Positions 1-5,912 of a DNA stretch of 37,483 nucleotides are shown here, piece by piece. The notes under the pieces were generated by a model. The model had not been told where the DNA came from and searched no databases. It saw only the letters and a list, made by a program, of their open reading frames with translations. The stretch is from UBA1372 sp964496075 (GTDB taxonomy: Bacteria; Patescibacteriota; Microgenomatia; UBA12405). The position numbers and the translations under genes were made by a program. Position 1 is the first letter of the stretch, and the number at the start of each line of letters is the position of its first letter. Location of the stretch: positions 1 through 37,483 of the forward strand of contig CAZBXB010000003.1 of assembly GCA_964496075.1 (NCBI GenBank), written 5' to 3'.

Positions 1-1
1 T

Positions 2-214
2 GCACATTTAGTCACCAATAATACTTTTATCAGATCGAATGGTCAACATGTTATTGCTCTGATTTGTTTATGTCATTGGGAGTCTGGTGAAGCCCAGCCC
101 CTTGAAGATACGATTGGTGTCAAATGGATTTCTGAAAACGAAACTGATTCCCTCGAGTTTGCTCCTAATGTAAAAGGTTACATTCAGAGAGGTTTTAATC
201 TGCTCAAGTTATAG
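2..214 (+). CDS. NUDIX-like hydrolase, C-terminal fragment
   Basis: The first 70 codons of the window form an open frame with no start, ending at TAG 212-214, so this is the 3' end of a gene that begins upstream. The peptide has the beta-strand pattern of a NUDIX C-terminus: NGQHVIALICLCHW, then SGEAQPLEDT, then VKWISENE. In the family this follows the NUDIX box and precedes the closing helix. The NUDIX box itself (GX5EX7REUXEEXGU) lies outside the window, so catalytic competence and substrate cannot be judged. Identification rests on the strand pattern only. Confidence 0.55.
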   Translation, partial: AHLVTNNTFIRSNGQHVIALICLCHWESGEAQPLEDTIGVKWISENETDSLEFAPNVKGYIQRGFNLLKL

Positions 215-672
215 TTGTTGGGAAAAAGATAACAGATGTATCGTGTCAAAGAGTCGCCAACAAAAGGACATGAATCAACAAAATCGTAATTTTTCATATA
301 CAAAGATTCTAGCTTTTCTTGAAACAGATAGTTGAAGTCATCTTGTGAAAAACACCTCTCAATAATTCATCTCAAAAAATTCACCCCTCACCCCTCTTTT
401 TTTCGCCCGGGGGAAATAAAAAGGAGAGTGAAAAAAGAATCGAAAAAAAATGTACTTCGTCGCTTCGCTCCGACCCCGTTGCACTTTCAATCATCTGCTT
501 TTTTCCTTCGGATTCTAGCAGATGATTTCAGGTCATATAACACAGTATGTCTGGCTCATGCGGTTGCACCTTTTCGCCCCAATTAAGCGTTCATGTTGTA
601 AAATCAATTAAGTTAACATGTCCGCTTAACTACGGACATACTGAAACGTTGCCTAAAATCAATTTATCTCAA
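215..672. other. gene-poor stretch with inverted repeats and a GC-rich patch
   Basis: I see no convincing gene here. It contains an imperfect pyrimidine/purine hairpin around 391-430 centred on CGCCCGGGGG, a GC-rich patch at about 465-488 (CGTCGCTTCGCTCCGACCCC) that is out of keeping with the AT-rich surroundings, and a perfect 10-bp inverted repeat at 489-498 and 518-527. The open frame at 332-586 has a composition unlike the real genes. Short frames such as one at about 270-335 (21 codons) have no supporting evidence. Confidence 0.5.
489..527. repeat. perfect 10-bp inverted repeat
   Basis: AATCATCTGC at 489-498 is matched exactly by GCAGATGATT at 518-527 across a 19-base loop. It sits just 3' of a GC-rich patch and about 145 bases before the next gene. 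It could fold in RNA as a hairpin, but no T-run follows it, so it is not a classical terminator. Confidence 0.6.
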
Positions 673-957
673 ATGATAAAAATAAATACTCAAAAACTGA
701 AACAAGAAATAAATAAAATAAAACTGCGAAACTCGAAAGTTGAAACAGATAAAGCGTGGGGAACCAGCTATTTTAGAAAAATTTTAATAGCTGTTTTAAC
801 CTATTTTGTAATAGTATTGTTCCTTATCGTCTTGGATTTACCCAACCCATATACAAATGCTGTTGTCCCCGCGCTTGGCGTCTTTCTGCCAACCCTAGTA
901 GTTCCGGTTTTTAAGAAGTTTTGGATAAAAGGTTTTTACCAAAAAAAGTCAAGATAA
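673..957 (+). CDS. small membrane protein of a Patescibacteria-type hypothetical family
   Basis: This encodes 94 residues if started at ATG 673. The frame stays open back to 547, but the 42 extra residues are Cys/Pro-rich and unlike the rest, and a TAAAAT box lies 13 bases before 673, so the later start is preferred. An N-terminal amphipathic Lys/Asn-rich helix (about residues 1-30) is followed by two hydrophobic segments (about 36-54 and 62-80) separated by DLPNPYTNAVVPALG, then a basic tail FKKFWIKGFYQKKSR. The arrangement (TSYFRK, two helices, NAxVPxLG, KKFWIK) resembles, from memory, hypothetical proteins common in CPR genomes. The function is unknown. It converges with the RRM gene. Confidence 0.7.
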   Translation: MIKINTQKLKQEINKIKLRNSKVETDKAWGTSYFRKILIAVLTYFVIVLFLIVLDLPNPYTNAVVPALGVFLPTLVVPVFKKFWIKGFYQKKSR

Positions 958-1039
958 ATTGACTGCTCCGTTTCACTACGCCCCCGCCACGTTTTCAGTC
1001 GGAGAGTAGAGGGATGATTTTACTCCTCGCACTCAAAAC

Positions 1040-1471
1040 TTACCCCTTCTTACTTTTCTTTGCAAATTTTTTACCTATCTTTGATCCAAAATTCCTCTGC
1101 TTGTAAACCGTATCCCTGACATGTCCCTCCAGCTTTCTTACATCTTTTCTCTTCGGTCGCCTTTTTTGAGCCTCCGCAAACCTTTGTTTACCTTCGTCAG
1201 TTGTAAGCGGATCGACTTTGGCAAAATCAACAATAATGTGTCTATCTTCTGTCAGCTTAAAATTGTGCATTTCAGTCTTTGCTTTTATGGCGTCTTCCAA
1301 CTTGTCAAACTCGACATAACCCATACCTCTACTTTTTCCCCAGCGGCTAAAAATAATTCTGGCATCAATTACTCTGCCAAATTTGACAAAAAGTCTCAAA
1401 AGCTCCCCTTCAGAAAAGCGATAGGGGAGTCCACTTACAAATAATCTATTAGTATGTGTCTGCGATGTCAT
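1040..1471 (-). CDS. RNA-binding protein with one RRM domain
   Basis: This encodes a 143-residue protein with one RNA recognition motif of the small bacterial/cyanobacterial Rbp type. RNP2 is LFVSGLPY (about residues 10-17) and RNP1 is KSRGMGYVEF (about 46-55), whose aromatic residues stack on RNA bases. A Lys/Arg-rich tail follows (KRRPKRKDVRK, ending KIGKKFAKKSKKG) and probably adds non-specific RNA affinity. The ATG at 1471 begins MTSQTHTNRLFVSG, directly before RNP2; the frame continues upstream to 1531 but only across the preceding lipoprotein gene. It overlaps that gene by 23 bases, so the two are likely co-transcribed and translationally coupled. Likely role: single-stranded RNA binding in the cytoplasm. 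Confidence 0.9.
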   Translation of the reverse strand: MTSQTHTNRLFVSGLPYRFSEGELLRLFVKFGRVIDARIIFSRWGKSRGMGYVEFDKLEDAIKAKTEMHNFKLTEDRHIIVDFAKVDPLTTDEGKQRFAEAQKRRPKRKDVRKLEGHVRDTVYKQRNFGSKIGKKFAKKSKKG

Positions 1472-2081
1472 AAAATTCTGTTTCTCCCTGACTGTTGGTA
1501 AATCTAAAAGCCAGATCTGCAATTCTATCACTATCTATTTCAAAAACAATAGCTGTATTTACCCACTGTTCATGGTCCATGGTTATTTTTGACAGTTCAA
1601 ATAGTTTTTTGTCCTGAGTATAAGCATCACTAAAATATGTTTCTTCAACATAGGACGTGTCACTGTCACTGTCAATTAAAACAAATTGAGGGGACGGGTA
1701 GTCACCTATCTGGTTAAAGGTAGATGGTTTACCAATATTACCCGAATCACCCTTGACAGCCATCTCAACCAATATTAACTTTTTACCTTCATTTGCCGTC
1801 ACATCTCCGATTGCGTCAATTTGTTCTACCGACTTTGCCTTAAAACTAGCCACTCCCAACCCATCAGGTTCGTTTGTTTTATATTCGATATTAAATTCCT
1901 GATCAAGCCCAACCTCTTTGGTAATTTCAATCTTTTCGTTGGCTTGCTCATCAACACTTTCAAAAAACGTATCGTCTCCGTCACTCTCAAATAATACTTC
2001 CTCATTTTTACTGCCACACCCAAACAGCAAAAAAGACGAAATAGTCACCAAGGCCAAATAGCCCATTTTTTTTAATTTCAT
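1449..2081 (-). CDS. DUF4352-like lipoprotein
   Basis: This encodes a 210-residue predicted lipoprotein. The N-terminus is a lipoprotein signal peptide, MKLKKMGYLALVTISSFLLF followed by GC, with lipobox L-F-G-C and lipidated Cys22. An acidic linker (about 26-50) leads to a beta-rich domain of the DUF4352/immunoglobulin-like kind, with blocks KKLILVEMAVKG, SPQFVLIDSDSD and NTAIVFEIDSD. Such proteins sit on the outer face of the membrane and their function is unknown. I chose ATG 2081 over an upstream TTG at 2087 because a TATAAT box (minus strand, 2087-2092) ends 5 bases before it. The promoter overlaps the first palindrome of the 57-bp tandem repeat. The gene overlaps the RRM gene. Confidence 0.85.
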   Translation of the reverse strand: MKLKKMGYLALVTISSFLLFGCGSKNEEVLFESDGDDTFFESVDEQANEKIEITKEVGLDQEFNIEYKTNEPDGLGVASFKAKSVEQIDAIGDVTANEGKKLILVEMAVKGDSGNIGKPSTFNQIGDYPSPQFVLIDSDSDTSYVEETYFSDAYTQDKKLFELSKITMDHEQWVNTAIVFEIDSDRIADLAFRFTNSQGETEFYDIADTY

Positions 2082-2086
2082 AGCCA

Positions 2087-2092
2087 ATTATA
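2087..2092 (-). promoter_or_regulatory. -10 box of the lipoprotein/RRM operon
   Basis: On the minus strand this reads TATAAT, 5 bases before ATG 2081. With a usual 6-7 base discriminator, transcription would begin at or next to the start codon, giving a leaderless mRNA. The box overlaps the palindrome at 2090-2101, so a protein bound there would block RNA polymerase. Confidence 0.7.
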
Positions 2093-2220
2093 TCAAGATA
2101 TCCATAACTTCTTCCATATAGCGATACACAAAACCCCAAGTTTTCTATATCAAGATATTAATAACCTTTTCCTTAAAGCGATACACAAAACCCCAAGTTT
2201 TCTATAACAAGATATTAATT
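2090..2220. repeat. 57-bp tandem repeat, about 2.3 copies, with operator-like palindromes
   Basis: Units begin at about 2090, 2147 and 2204, exactly 57 bases apart; the third is partial. Each starts with a 12-bp palindrome, ATATCAAGATAT in units 1 and 2 and ATAACAAGATAT in unit 3. Units 1 and 2 also share GCGATACACAAAACCCCAAG, in which AAAAC and GTTTT can pair. The array fills the space between the divergent lipoprotein and hydrolase genes; the first palindrome overlaps one -10 box and the third lies about 18 bases upstream of the other, near its -35 region. Confidence 0.85.
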
Positions 2221-2232
2221 AGCTTATTTCTA

Positions 2233-2238
2233 TATAAT
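2233..2238 (+). promoter_or_regulatory. -10 box of the MBL-fold hydrolase gene
   Basis: TATAAT lies 5 bases before ATG 2244 with no room for a Shine-Dalgarno sequence, predicting a leaderless transcript. No good -35 hexamer is visible; the third palindrome of the tandem repeat (2204-2215) occupies that region. Confidence 0.7.
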
Positions 2239-2243
2239 TATCC

Positions 2244-2876
2244 ATGCTTGATATAAAGACTTTTGTCTTAGGACAGCTTCAAACCAATACTTATTTACTT
2301 ACCTCAGATCAAAAGAATTGTTATATTGTTGATCCTGCCGATGATTTTGTGTTTTTATCTGATTACATCAATCAAAATAGTCTTAATCTTAAGGGAATAA
2401 TCTTAACTCATGGTCACTTTGATCACAGTTTGGCTGCCCCACCTTTAAAAATGATTTTCAAAGTGCCTCTTTTGGCCAGCTCCAAAGATCTATTTTTATT
2501 AAAACAAATAAACTCTTCATCTGAATACTGGACAGATCAAGATTATCCTAGTTTACCGATAACCAAAGTAGACTTTGATTTTGATAAGATTAAATCTTTC
2601 AACTTTGATAGTACCCTCCTGACTATTATTAAAACTCCCGGCCATACACCGGGTTCAGTTTCAATATATTGCAAGCAAGATCAAGTCTTATTTTCAGGCG
2701 ATACACTTTTCAAGGATGGCGTCGGTAGAACTGATTTATCATATTCAAATACACATGTCCTACATTTAAGTCTTAAAAAAATATTAAAACTTCCCATAAA
2801 TACTACAATTTATCCCGGACATGGACCAATTACCACCATTGGTCAAGAAAAAATCAACTTATCTTATCTTTTTTAA
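2244..2876 (+). CDS. metallo-beta-lactamase-fold hydrolase (glyoxalase II-like)
   Basis: This 210-residue protein carries the complete binuclear metal site of the MBL superfamily: THGHFDH (55-61; ligands H56, H58, D60, H61), GHTPGS (H134), SGDTLF (D153) and a terminal PGHG (H193). Length and motif order match the small glyoxalase II-like/YcbL group of cytoplasmic thioester or ester hydrolases. The true substrate cannot be read from sequence; hydroxyacylglutathione is doubtful in an organism that may lack glutathione. It starts at ATG 2244 behind a -10 box and overlaps the 3' end of a small minus-strand gene by 18 bases. Confidence 0.92.
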   Translation: MLDIKTFVLGQLQTNTYLLTSDQKNCYIVDPADDFVFLSDYINQNSLNLKGIILTHGHFDHSLAAPPLKMIFKVPLLASSKDLFLLKQINSSSEYWTDQDYPSLPITKVDFDFDKIKSFNFDSTLLTIIKTPGHTPGSVSIYCKQDQVLFSGDTLFKDGVGRTDLSYSNTHVLHLSLKKILKLPINTTIYPGHGPITTIGQEKINLSYLF

Positions 2877-3026
2877 AGCCTCAATCGTTTCTTCAAAGTT
2901 TCCAATCGTATCTTCACGCAGACTATCAAGTATTTCCACCACCAGCTCATTAATAAACTTCGACACACCTTCGGTTTGCTCCTGGTTTAACTTCAAATCT
3001 ACCTGTAATTGTTTAATTGTTTTCAT
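2859..3026 (-). CDS. small acidic helical protein, 55 residues, unknown
   Basis: A complete frame on the minus strand runs from ATG 3026 to TAA 2859. The peptide begins MKTIKQLQVDLKLNQEQTEG, continues with a helix-like stretch FINELVVEILDSL, then FEETIEALKKI and R. Heptad-spaced hydrophobics and many acidic residues suggest a small helical bundle. A TAAAAT box lies on the minus strand at 3035-3040, 8 bases before the ATG, the same close spacing as other transcription-unit starts here. It is convergent with the MBL hydrolase (18-base overlap) and divergent from the cupin. I do not recognise the family and infer no function. Confidence 0.65.
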   Translation of the reverse strand: MKTIKQLQVDLKLNQEQTEGVSKFINELVVEILDSLREDTIGNFEETIEALKKIR

Positions 3027-3075
3027 ACTTAGCTATTTTACCAATATTTTAACTAGTGGTACTATTTAACTAGAT

Positions 3076-3081
3076 TATAAT
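3076..3081 (+). promoter_or_regulatory. -10 box of the cupin gene
   Basis: TATAAT lies 12 bases before ATG 3094. The predicted transcript start leaves only about 5 untranslated bases, so the mRNA is leaderless or nearly so. Confidence 0.6.
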
Positions 3082-3093
3082 TTCAAAAATACT

Positions 3094-3480
3094 ATGAATC
3101 CATATTACGGCAACATTGAAGAGCAAACTTTACAAAACACCAATTTTAGAAAGGTATTATACACTGGCACTCACGCTCAGTTAGTAGTTATGAGCTTGAA
3201 TCCGGGCGAAGAAATAGGTATGGAAGTGCACGCTACTGTTGATCAATTTTTTAGAATAGAGCAGGGGACAGCTAGATTTGAAATAGATGGTCAGATTTAC
3301 GAAGCCGGCCCTAGTGATGCTGTTATCGTCCCAGCTGGCGCTCAACACAATGTCACCAATGTTGGTCAAGAAGCAGTCAAACTTTATACTATCTACTCAC
3401 CTCCAAATCACGCCGATGGCACTATCCATGCTACCAAAGCTGATGCCGACGCAGCTGAGGCCACCGAACATGGTCAATAA
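3094..3480 (+). CDS. cupin-domain protein
   Basis: This 128-residue single-domain cupin (Cupin_2 type) has motif 1 as GMEVHATVDQFFRIEQG and motif 2 as DAVIVPAGAQHNVTN. The usual HxH...E metal triad of motif 1 is reduced to one His with Gln in place of Glu, while the motif-2 His is kept, so metal binding may be altered. The Ala/Asp-rich tail (DADAAEATEHGQ) is probably disordered. Stand-alone cupins of this sort include sugar-binding and mannose-6-phosphate isomerase-like proteins; no specific substrate can be assigned. It has its own promoter and faces the minus-strand 79-residue gene. Confidence 0.88.
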   Translation: MNPYYGNIEEQTLQNTNFRKVLYTGTHAQLVVMSLNPGEEIGMEVHATVDQFFRIEQGTARFEIDGQIYEAGPSDAVIVPAGAQHNVTNVGQEAVKLYTIYSPPNHADGTIHATKADADAAEATEHGQ

Positions 3481-3489
3481 AAAGCTTCG

Positions 3490-3729
3490 TCACTCGTCTA
3501 TTTCTCTTAAATGACAGCACCCTGCTCTTTCACACTTAAGTGGTGGTATTTTTTTGCCTGTTCGAACTTCAAGATCGCAACGGAGTAAGTCGTTAACAGT
3601 TCCTCTTGCAACGATTTTAATAGCCCCAATCTGTCTCAAGCCGGTAATGCTGTCAGTAATTGAGCCACCACATTTCATTAAATCGACCATCGTTAAAGGG
3701 TCAATAGACTCCAATCTATATTTTGTCAT
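3490..3729 (-). CDS. Cys-containing orphan protein, 79 residues
   Basis: This starts at ATG 3729 and reads MTKYRLESIDPLTMVDLMKC, a middle region GGSITDSITGLRQIGAIKIV, and a C-terminal Cys cluster KCERAGCCHL (C66, C71, C72, plus C20 and C51). The cysteines suggest metal binding or redox activity, but the spacing fits no zinc-ribbon pattern I know. A TATAAT box on the minus strand (3735-3740) ends 5 bases before the ATG, which supports a real gene. It is divergent from the radical-SAM gene and convergent with the cupin. Function unknown. Confidence 0.65.
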   Translation of the reverse strand: MTKYRLESIDPLTMVDLMKCGGSITDSITGLRQIGAIKIVARGTVNDLLRCDLEVRTGKKIPPLKCERAGCCHLREIDE

Positions 3730-3734
3730 TGTCC

Positions 3735-3740
3735 ATTATA
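3735..3740 (-). promoter_or_regulatory. -10 box of the 79-residue orphan gene
   Basis: Minus-strand TATAAT is 5 bases from ATG 3729, predicting a leaderless mRNA. Confidence 0.65.
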
Positions 3741-3787
3741 TCAAAGTTTCTTCTTTACATTCGTGTTTTATTCGGGTATCTTTGATT

Positions 3788-4873
3788 ATGGATCTTTATC
3801 AAAAAATTTCCATTTTAGGTCCTTCGGCCCAATACGATACCTGTGGACCAAGAGATTTTGGAGAAACCACCAATATTCCCGGAGTTTATCATGCCAAAGT
3901 GGCTGGCAATCAAGTCTGCCGGTTATTCAAAGTTCTTCAAACCAATTCTTGTCAAAATAACTGTAAATATTGTGCTTTCAGAAAAGATCGTGATTGTTCT
4001 CGTACCACCGCCACTCCAGATGAAATGGCCACAGCCTTCGAATCAGCTTATCGTCGTCGTCTGGTCGACGGCCTATTTTTGTCATCCGGCATCATAAAAA
4101 GTGCCAATCATACCATGACCCAAATGCTCGACACTGTTGATATTCTAAGAAACAAACTGAATTATAAAGGCTATGTCCATCTCAAGCTAATGCCCGGTAC
4201 CCCCAACTCATGTCTCGACCAGGCTTTAAAAATTGCCAATCGCATTTCTTTAAATATTGAGTCTCCCACTGAAGCCGACTTATCTAAGCTGTCTCCAGAC
4301 AAAGACTTAAAGACTGGTTTTTTTAATACCCTTTTTAGACTCAAGTCCCAAATTAACAAAGCCAAACTTGCCCATCAAAAAACTCCCAGTCTAACCACTC
4401 AATTTGTAGTTGGTGCTGGCACCGAAACTGACAGAGACATTGTCAAAATGACCAATCTTCTTTACCAAAGTTTTAGTTTCAAAAGAGTTTTTTACTCAGC
4501 CTTCCGACCGGTTTCAGACACTCCTTTCGCAGACAAACCTGCCGAATCATTAACCCGACAACACCGTCTTTATCAGGCCGATTTCTTACTTAGGTTTTAC
4601 AGATTTTCTCCGGCTGAGCTTTTTCCCCAAGACATTGATCAGCTCTCAGATCAAATCGATCCCAAAACTGCTTGGGCTCAAAATCATCCCAATTTCTTTC
4701 CATTAAACTTAAACAAAGCCAATTTTTGGCAGTTACTAAGAGTTCCCGGTCTCGGTCCGACCACTGCCAAAAAAATAATCAAAACAAGACAATCTGGAAA
4801 AATCCATTTTTTAAGTCAGTTGTCTGGTCAAAGAGTTCAGGCAGATAAGATCAAAAAATATATTATTTTTTAA
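3788..4873 (+). CDS. radical SAM protein with C-terminal helix-hairpin-helix (putative DNA modification/repair)
   Basis: This 361-residue protein has the radical-SAM cluster motif CQNNCKYC (C55, C59, C62) in the CX3CX2C spacing that binds a 4Fe-4S cluster and S-adenosylmethionine. The C-terminus (about 308-340) is a helix-hairpin-helix, LLRVPGLGPTTAKKI, a non-specific DNA-binding element. This combination matches the COG4277/TIGR03916 family of putative DNA repair or modification radical-SAM proteins, usually encoded beside a uracil-DNA-glycosylase-like partner (TIGR03915). No partner is seen here. I start at ATG 3788 (MDLYQKISILG); the frame is open to 3554 but that part runs antisense over the 79-residue gene. 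Confidence 0.88.
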   Translation: MDLYQKISILGPSAQYDTCGPRDFGETTNIPGVYHAKVAGNQVCRLFKVLQTNSCQNNCKYCAFRKDRDCSRTTATPDEMATAFESAYRRRLVDGLFLSSGIIKSANHTMTQMLDTVDILRNKLNYKGYVHLKLMPGTPNSCLDQALKIANRISLNIESPTEADLSKLSPDKDLKTGFFNTLFRLKSQINKAKLAHQKTPSLTTQFVVGAGTETDRDIVKMTNLLYQSFSFKRVFYSAFRPVSDTPFADKPAESLTRQHRLYQADFLLRFYRFSPAELFPQDIDQLSDQIDPKTAWAQNHPNFFPLNLNKANFWQLLRVPGLGPTTAKKIIKTRQSGKIHFLSQLSGQRVQADKIKKYIIF

Positions 4874-4912
4874 GACAAAGTCAGTGTAAGTCAATCAATT
4901 TAAATTTCAATA

Positions 4913-4941
4913 TTGTCTTTTAGTTTCATCGGCTTTAAACT
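4913..4941 (+). promoter_or_regulatory. promoter of prs
   Basis: TTGTCT at 4913-4918, a 17-base spacer and TAAACT at 4936-4941 form a sigma70-like promoter. The -10 box is 8 bases before the GTG start codon at 4950. Confidence 0.55.
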
Positions 4942-4949
4942 AAACCAAA

Positions 4950-5909
4950 GTGCCAAACATTCATTTAATTTCAGGAAGATCGCACCCCGTCTTTGCCAAA
5001 AAAATCAGCCGTTACCTTAAGATACCTTTAACTGATATCGATATCCATGATTTTGCTAATGGTGAAACTTATGCTCGCATTCTAAAAAAAGTCAGAGGAG
5101 ACGACGTTTTTCTGATTCAATCCATTTGCAATCCGGTCAATCAGAGTTTAGTTGAAACCCTAATCATAATAGACGCCCTCAAAAGGGCTTCGGCAGATCG
5201 TATTAATCTGATTTGCCCATTTATGGCTTATAGCCGTCAAGACAGGAAAGCCAAATCCAGAGAACCGATTACTGCCAAGTTAGTTGCTGATCTTATTACT
5301 CAGGCTGGTGCCAACCGTTTGGTTAGCATTGATTTTCACGCTGATCAAATTCAAGGCTATTACAACATTCCCGTTGACCATTTTGTGGCTTATCCCCAAT
5401 TTGCTAAATACATAGTTGAAAAAAAACTTAAAAATGTCGTCATTGTATCACCGGATATTGGAGGAGCCAAACGGGCCAACAAACTTGCCGATCTTCTTGG
5501 TCTCAAAATTGCCATCATAGACAAAATCAGAAAAGCCCACAATCAGTCTGAGGTAGCTCATGTAGTAGGTGATGTTAAAGGCAAAACAGCCGTCATTATA
5601 GACGATATTATAGACACCGGCGGCTCAATAGTCTCTGCCGCTCATGAAATCAAAAAACATGGTGCCAAAAAAATCATCATTTGTGCCACTCATGCTGTTC
5701 TGTCAAAAAACGCCAAAGATAAATTAAAAAAATGCCATGTCGATAAAATAATCTTGACGGACACTCTTCCAATCACAGGCCTTAAAAGACACCCAAAATT
5801 TGAAATTATTTCTCTAGCTCCTCTTGTTGCCAAAGTTATTCAAAGAATTCACACTAGTCAATCTTTAGGAGAACTTTTTACTTGGGAAGATAAATTAACC
5901 AACCTGTGA
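4950..5909 (+). CDS. prs: ribose-phosphate pyrophosphokinase (PRPP synthetase)
   Basis: This 319-residue cytoplasmic enzyme transfers pyrophosphate from ATP to ribose 5-phosphate, making PRPP for nucleotide synthesis and salvage. Visible hallmarks are the N-terminal ISGRSHPVFAKKI, the ATP region PFMAYSRQDRKAKSREPITAK (91-110), DFHADQIQGYY with H130, and the PRPP-binding loop IIDDIIDTGGS (about 216-226). Length equals that of bacterial class I enzymes. Translation begins at GTG 4950, reading M-P-N-I-H; this is supported by a promoter just upstream. It converges with typA, leaving only three bases between stop codons. Confidence 0.96.
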   Translation: MPNIHLISGRSHPVFAKKISRYLKIPLTDIDIHDFANGETYARILKKVRGDDVFLIQSICNPVNQSLVETLIIIDALKRASADRINLICPFMAYSRQDRKAKSREPITAKLVADLITQAGANRLVSIDFHADQIQGYYNIPVDHFVAYPQFAKYIVEKKLKNVVIVSPDIGGAKRANKLADLLGLKIAIIDKIRKAHNQSEVAHVVGDVKGKTAVIIDDIIDTGGSIVSAAHEIKKHGAKKIIICATHAVLSKNAKDKLKKCHVDKIILTDTLPITGLKRHPKFEIISLAPLVAKVIQRIHTSQSLGELFTWEDKLTNL

Positions 5910-5912
5910 TAT

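Noticed and set aside
332..586. 84-codon open frame in the gene-poor 5' region
   Set aside because: Composition is unlike the other genes, it runs through an inverted repeat and a GC-rich patch, and it has no promoter or recognisable motif.
547..672. N-terminal extension of the small membrane protein
   Set aside because: The extra 42 residues are Cys/Pro-rich and do not resemble the family; ATG 673 gives a coherent protein.
958..1039. Possible tRNA or ncRNA between convergent genes
   Set aside because: GC-rich with weak inverted repeats (GACTG/CAGTC and GAGTA/TACTC), but it does not fold as a cloverleaf; probably a two-way termination region.
3554..3787. Upstream extension of the radical-SAM frame
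   Set aside because: It is antisense to the 79-residue gene with its own promoter, and known family members start near MDLYQKISILG.
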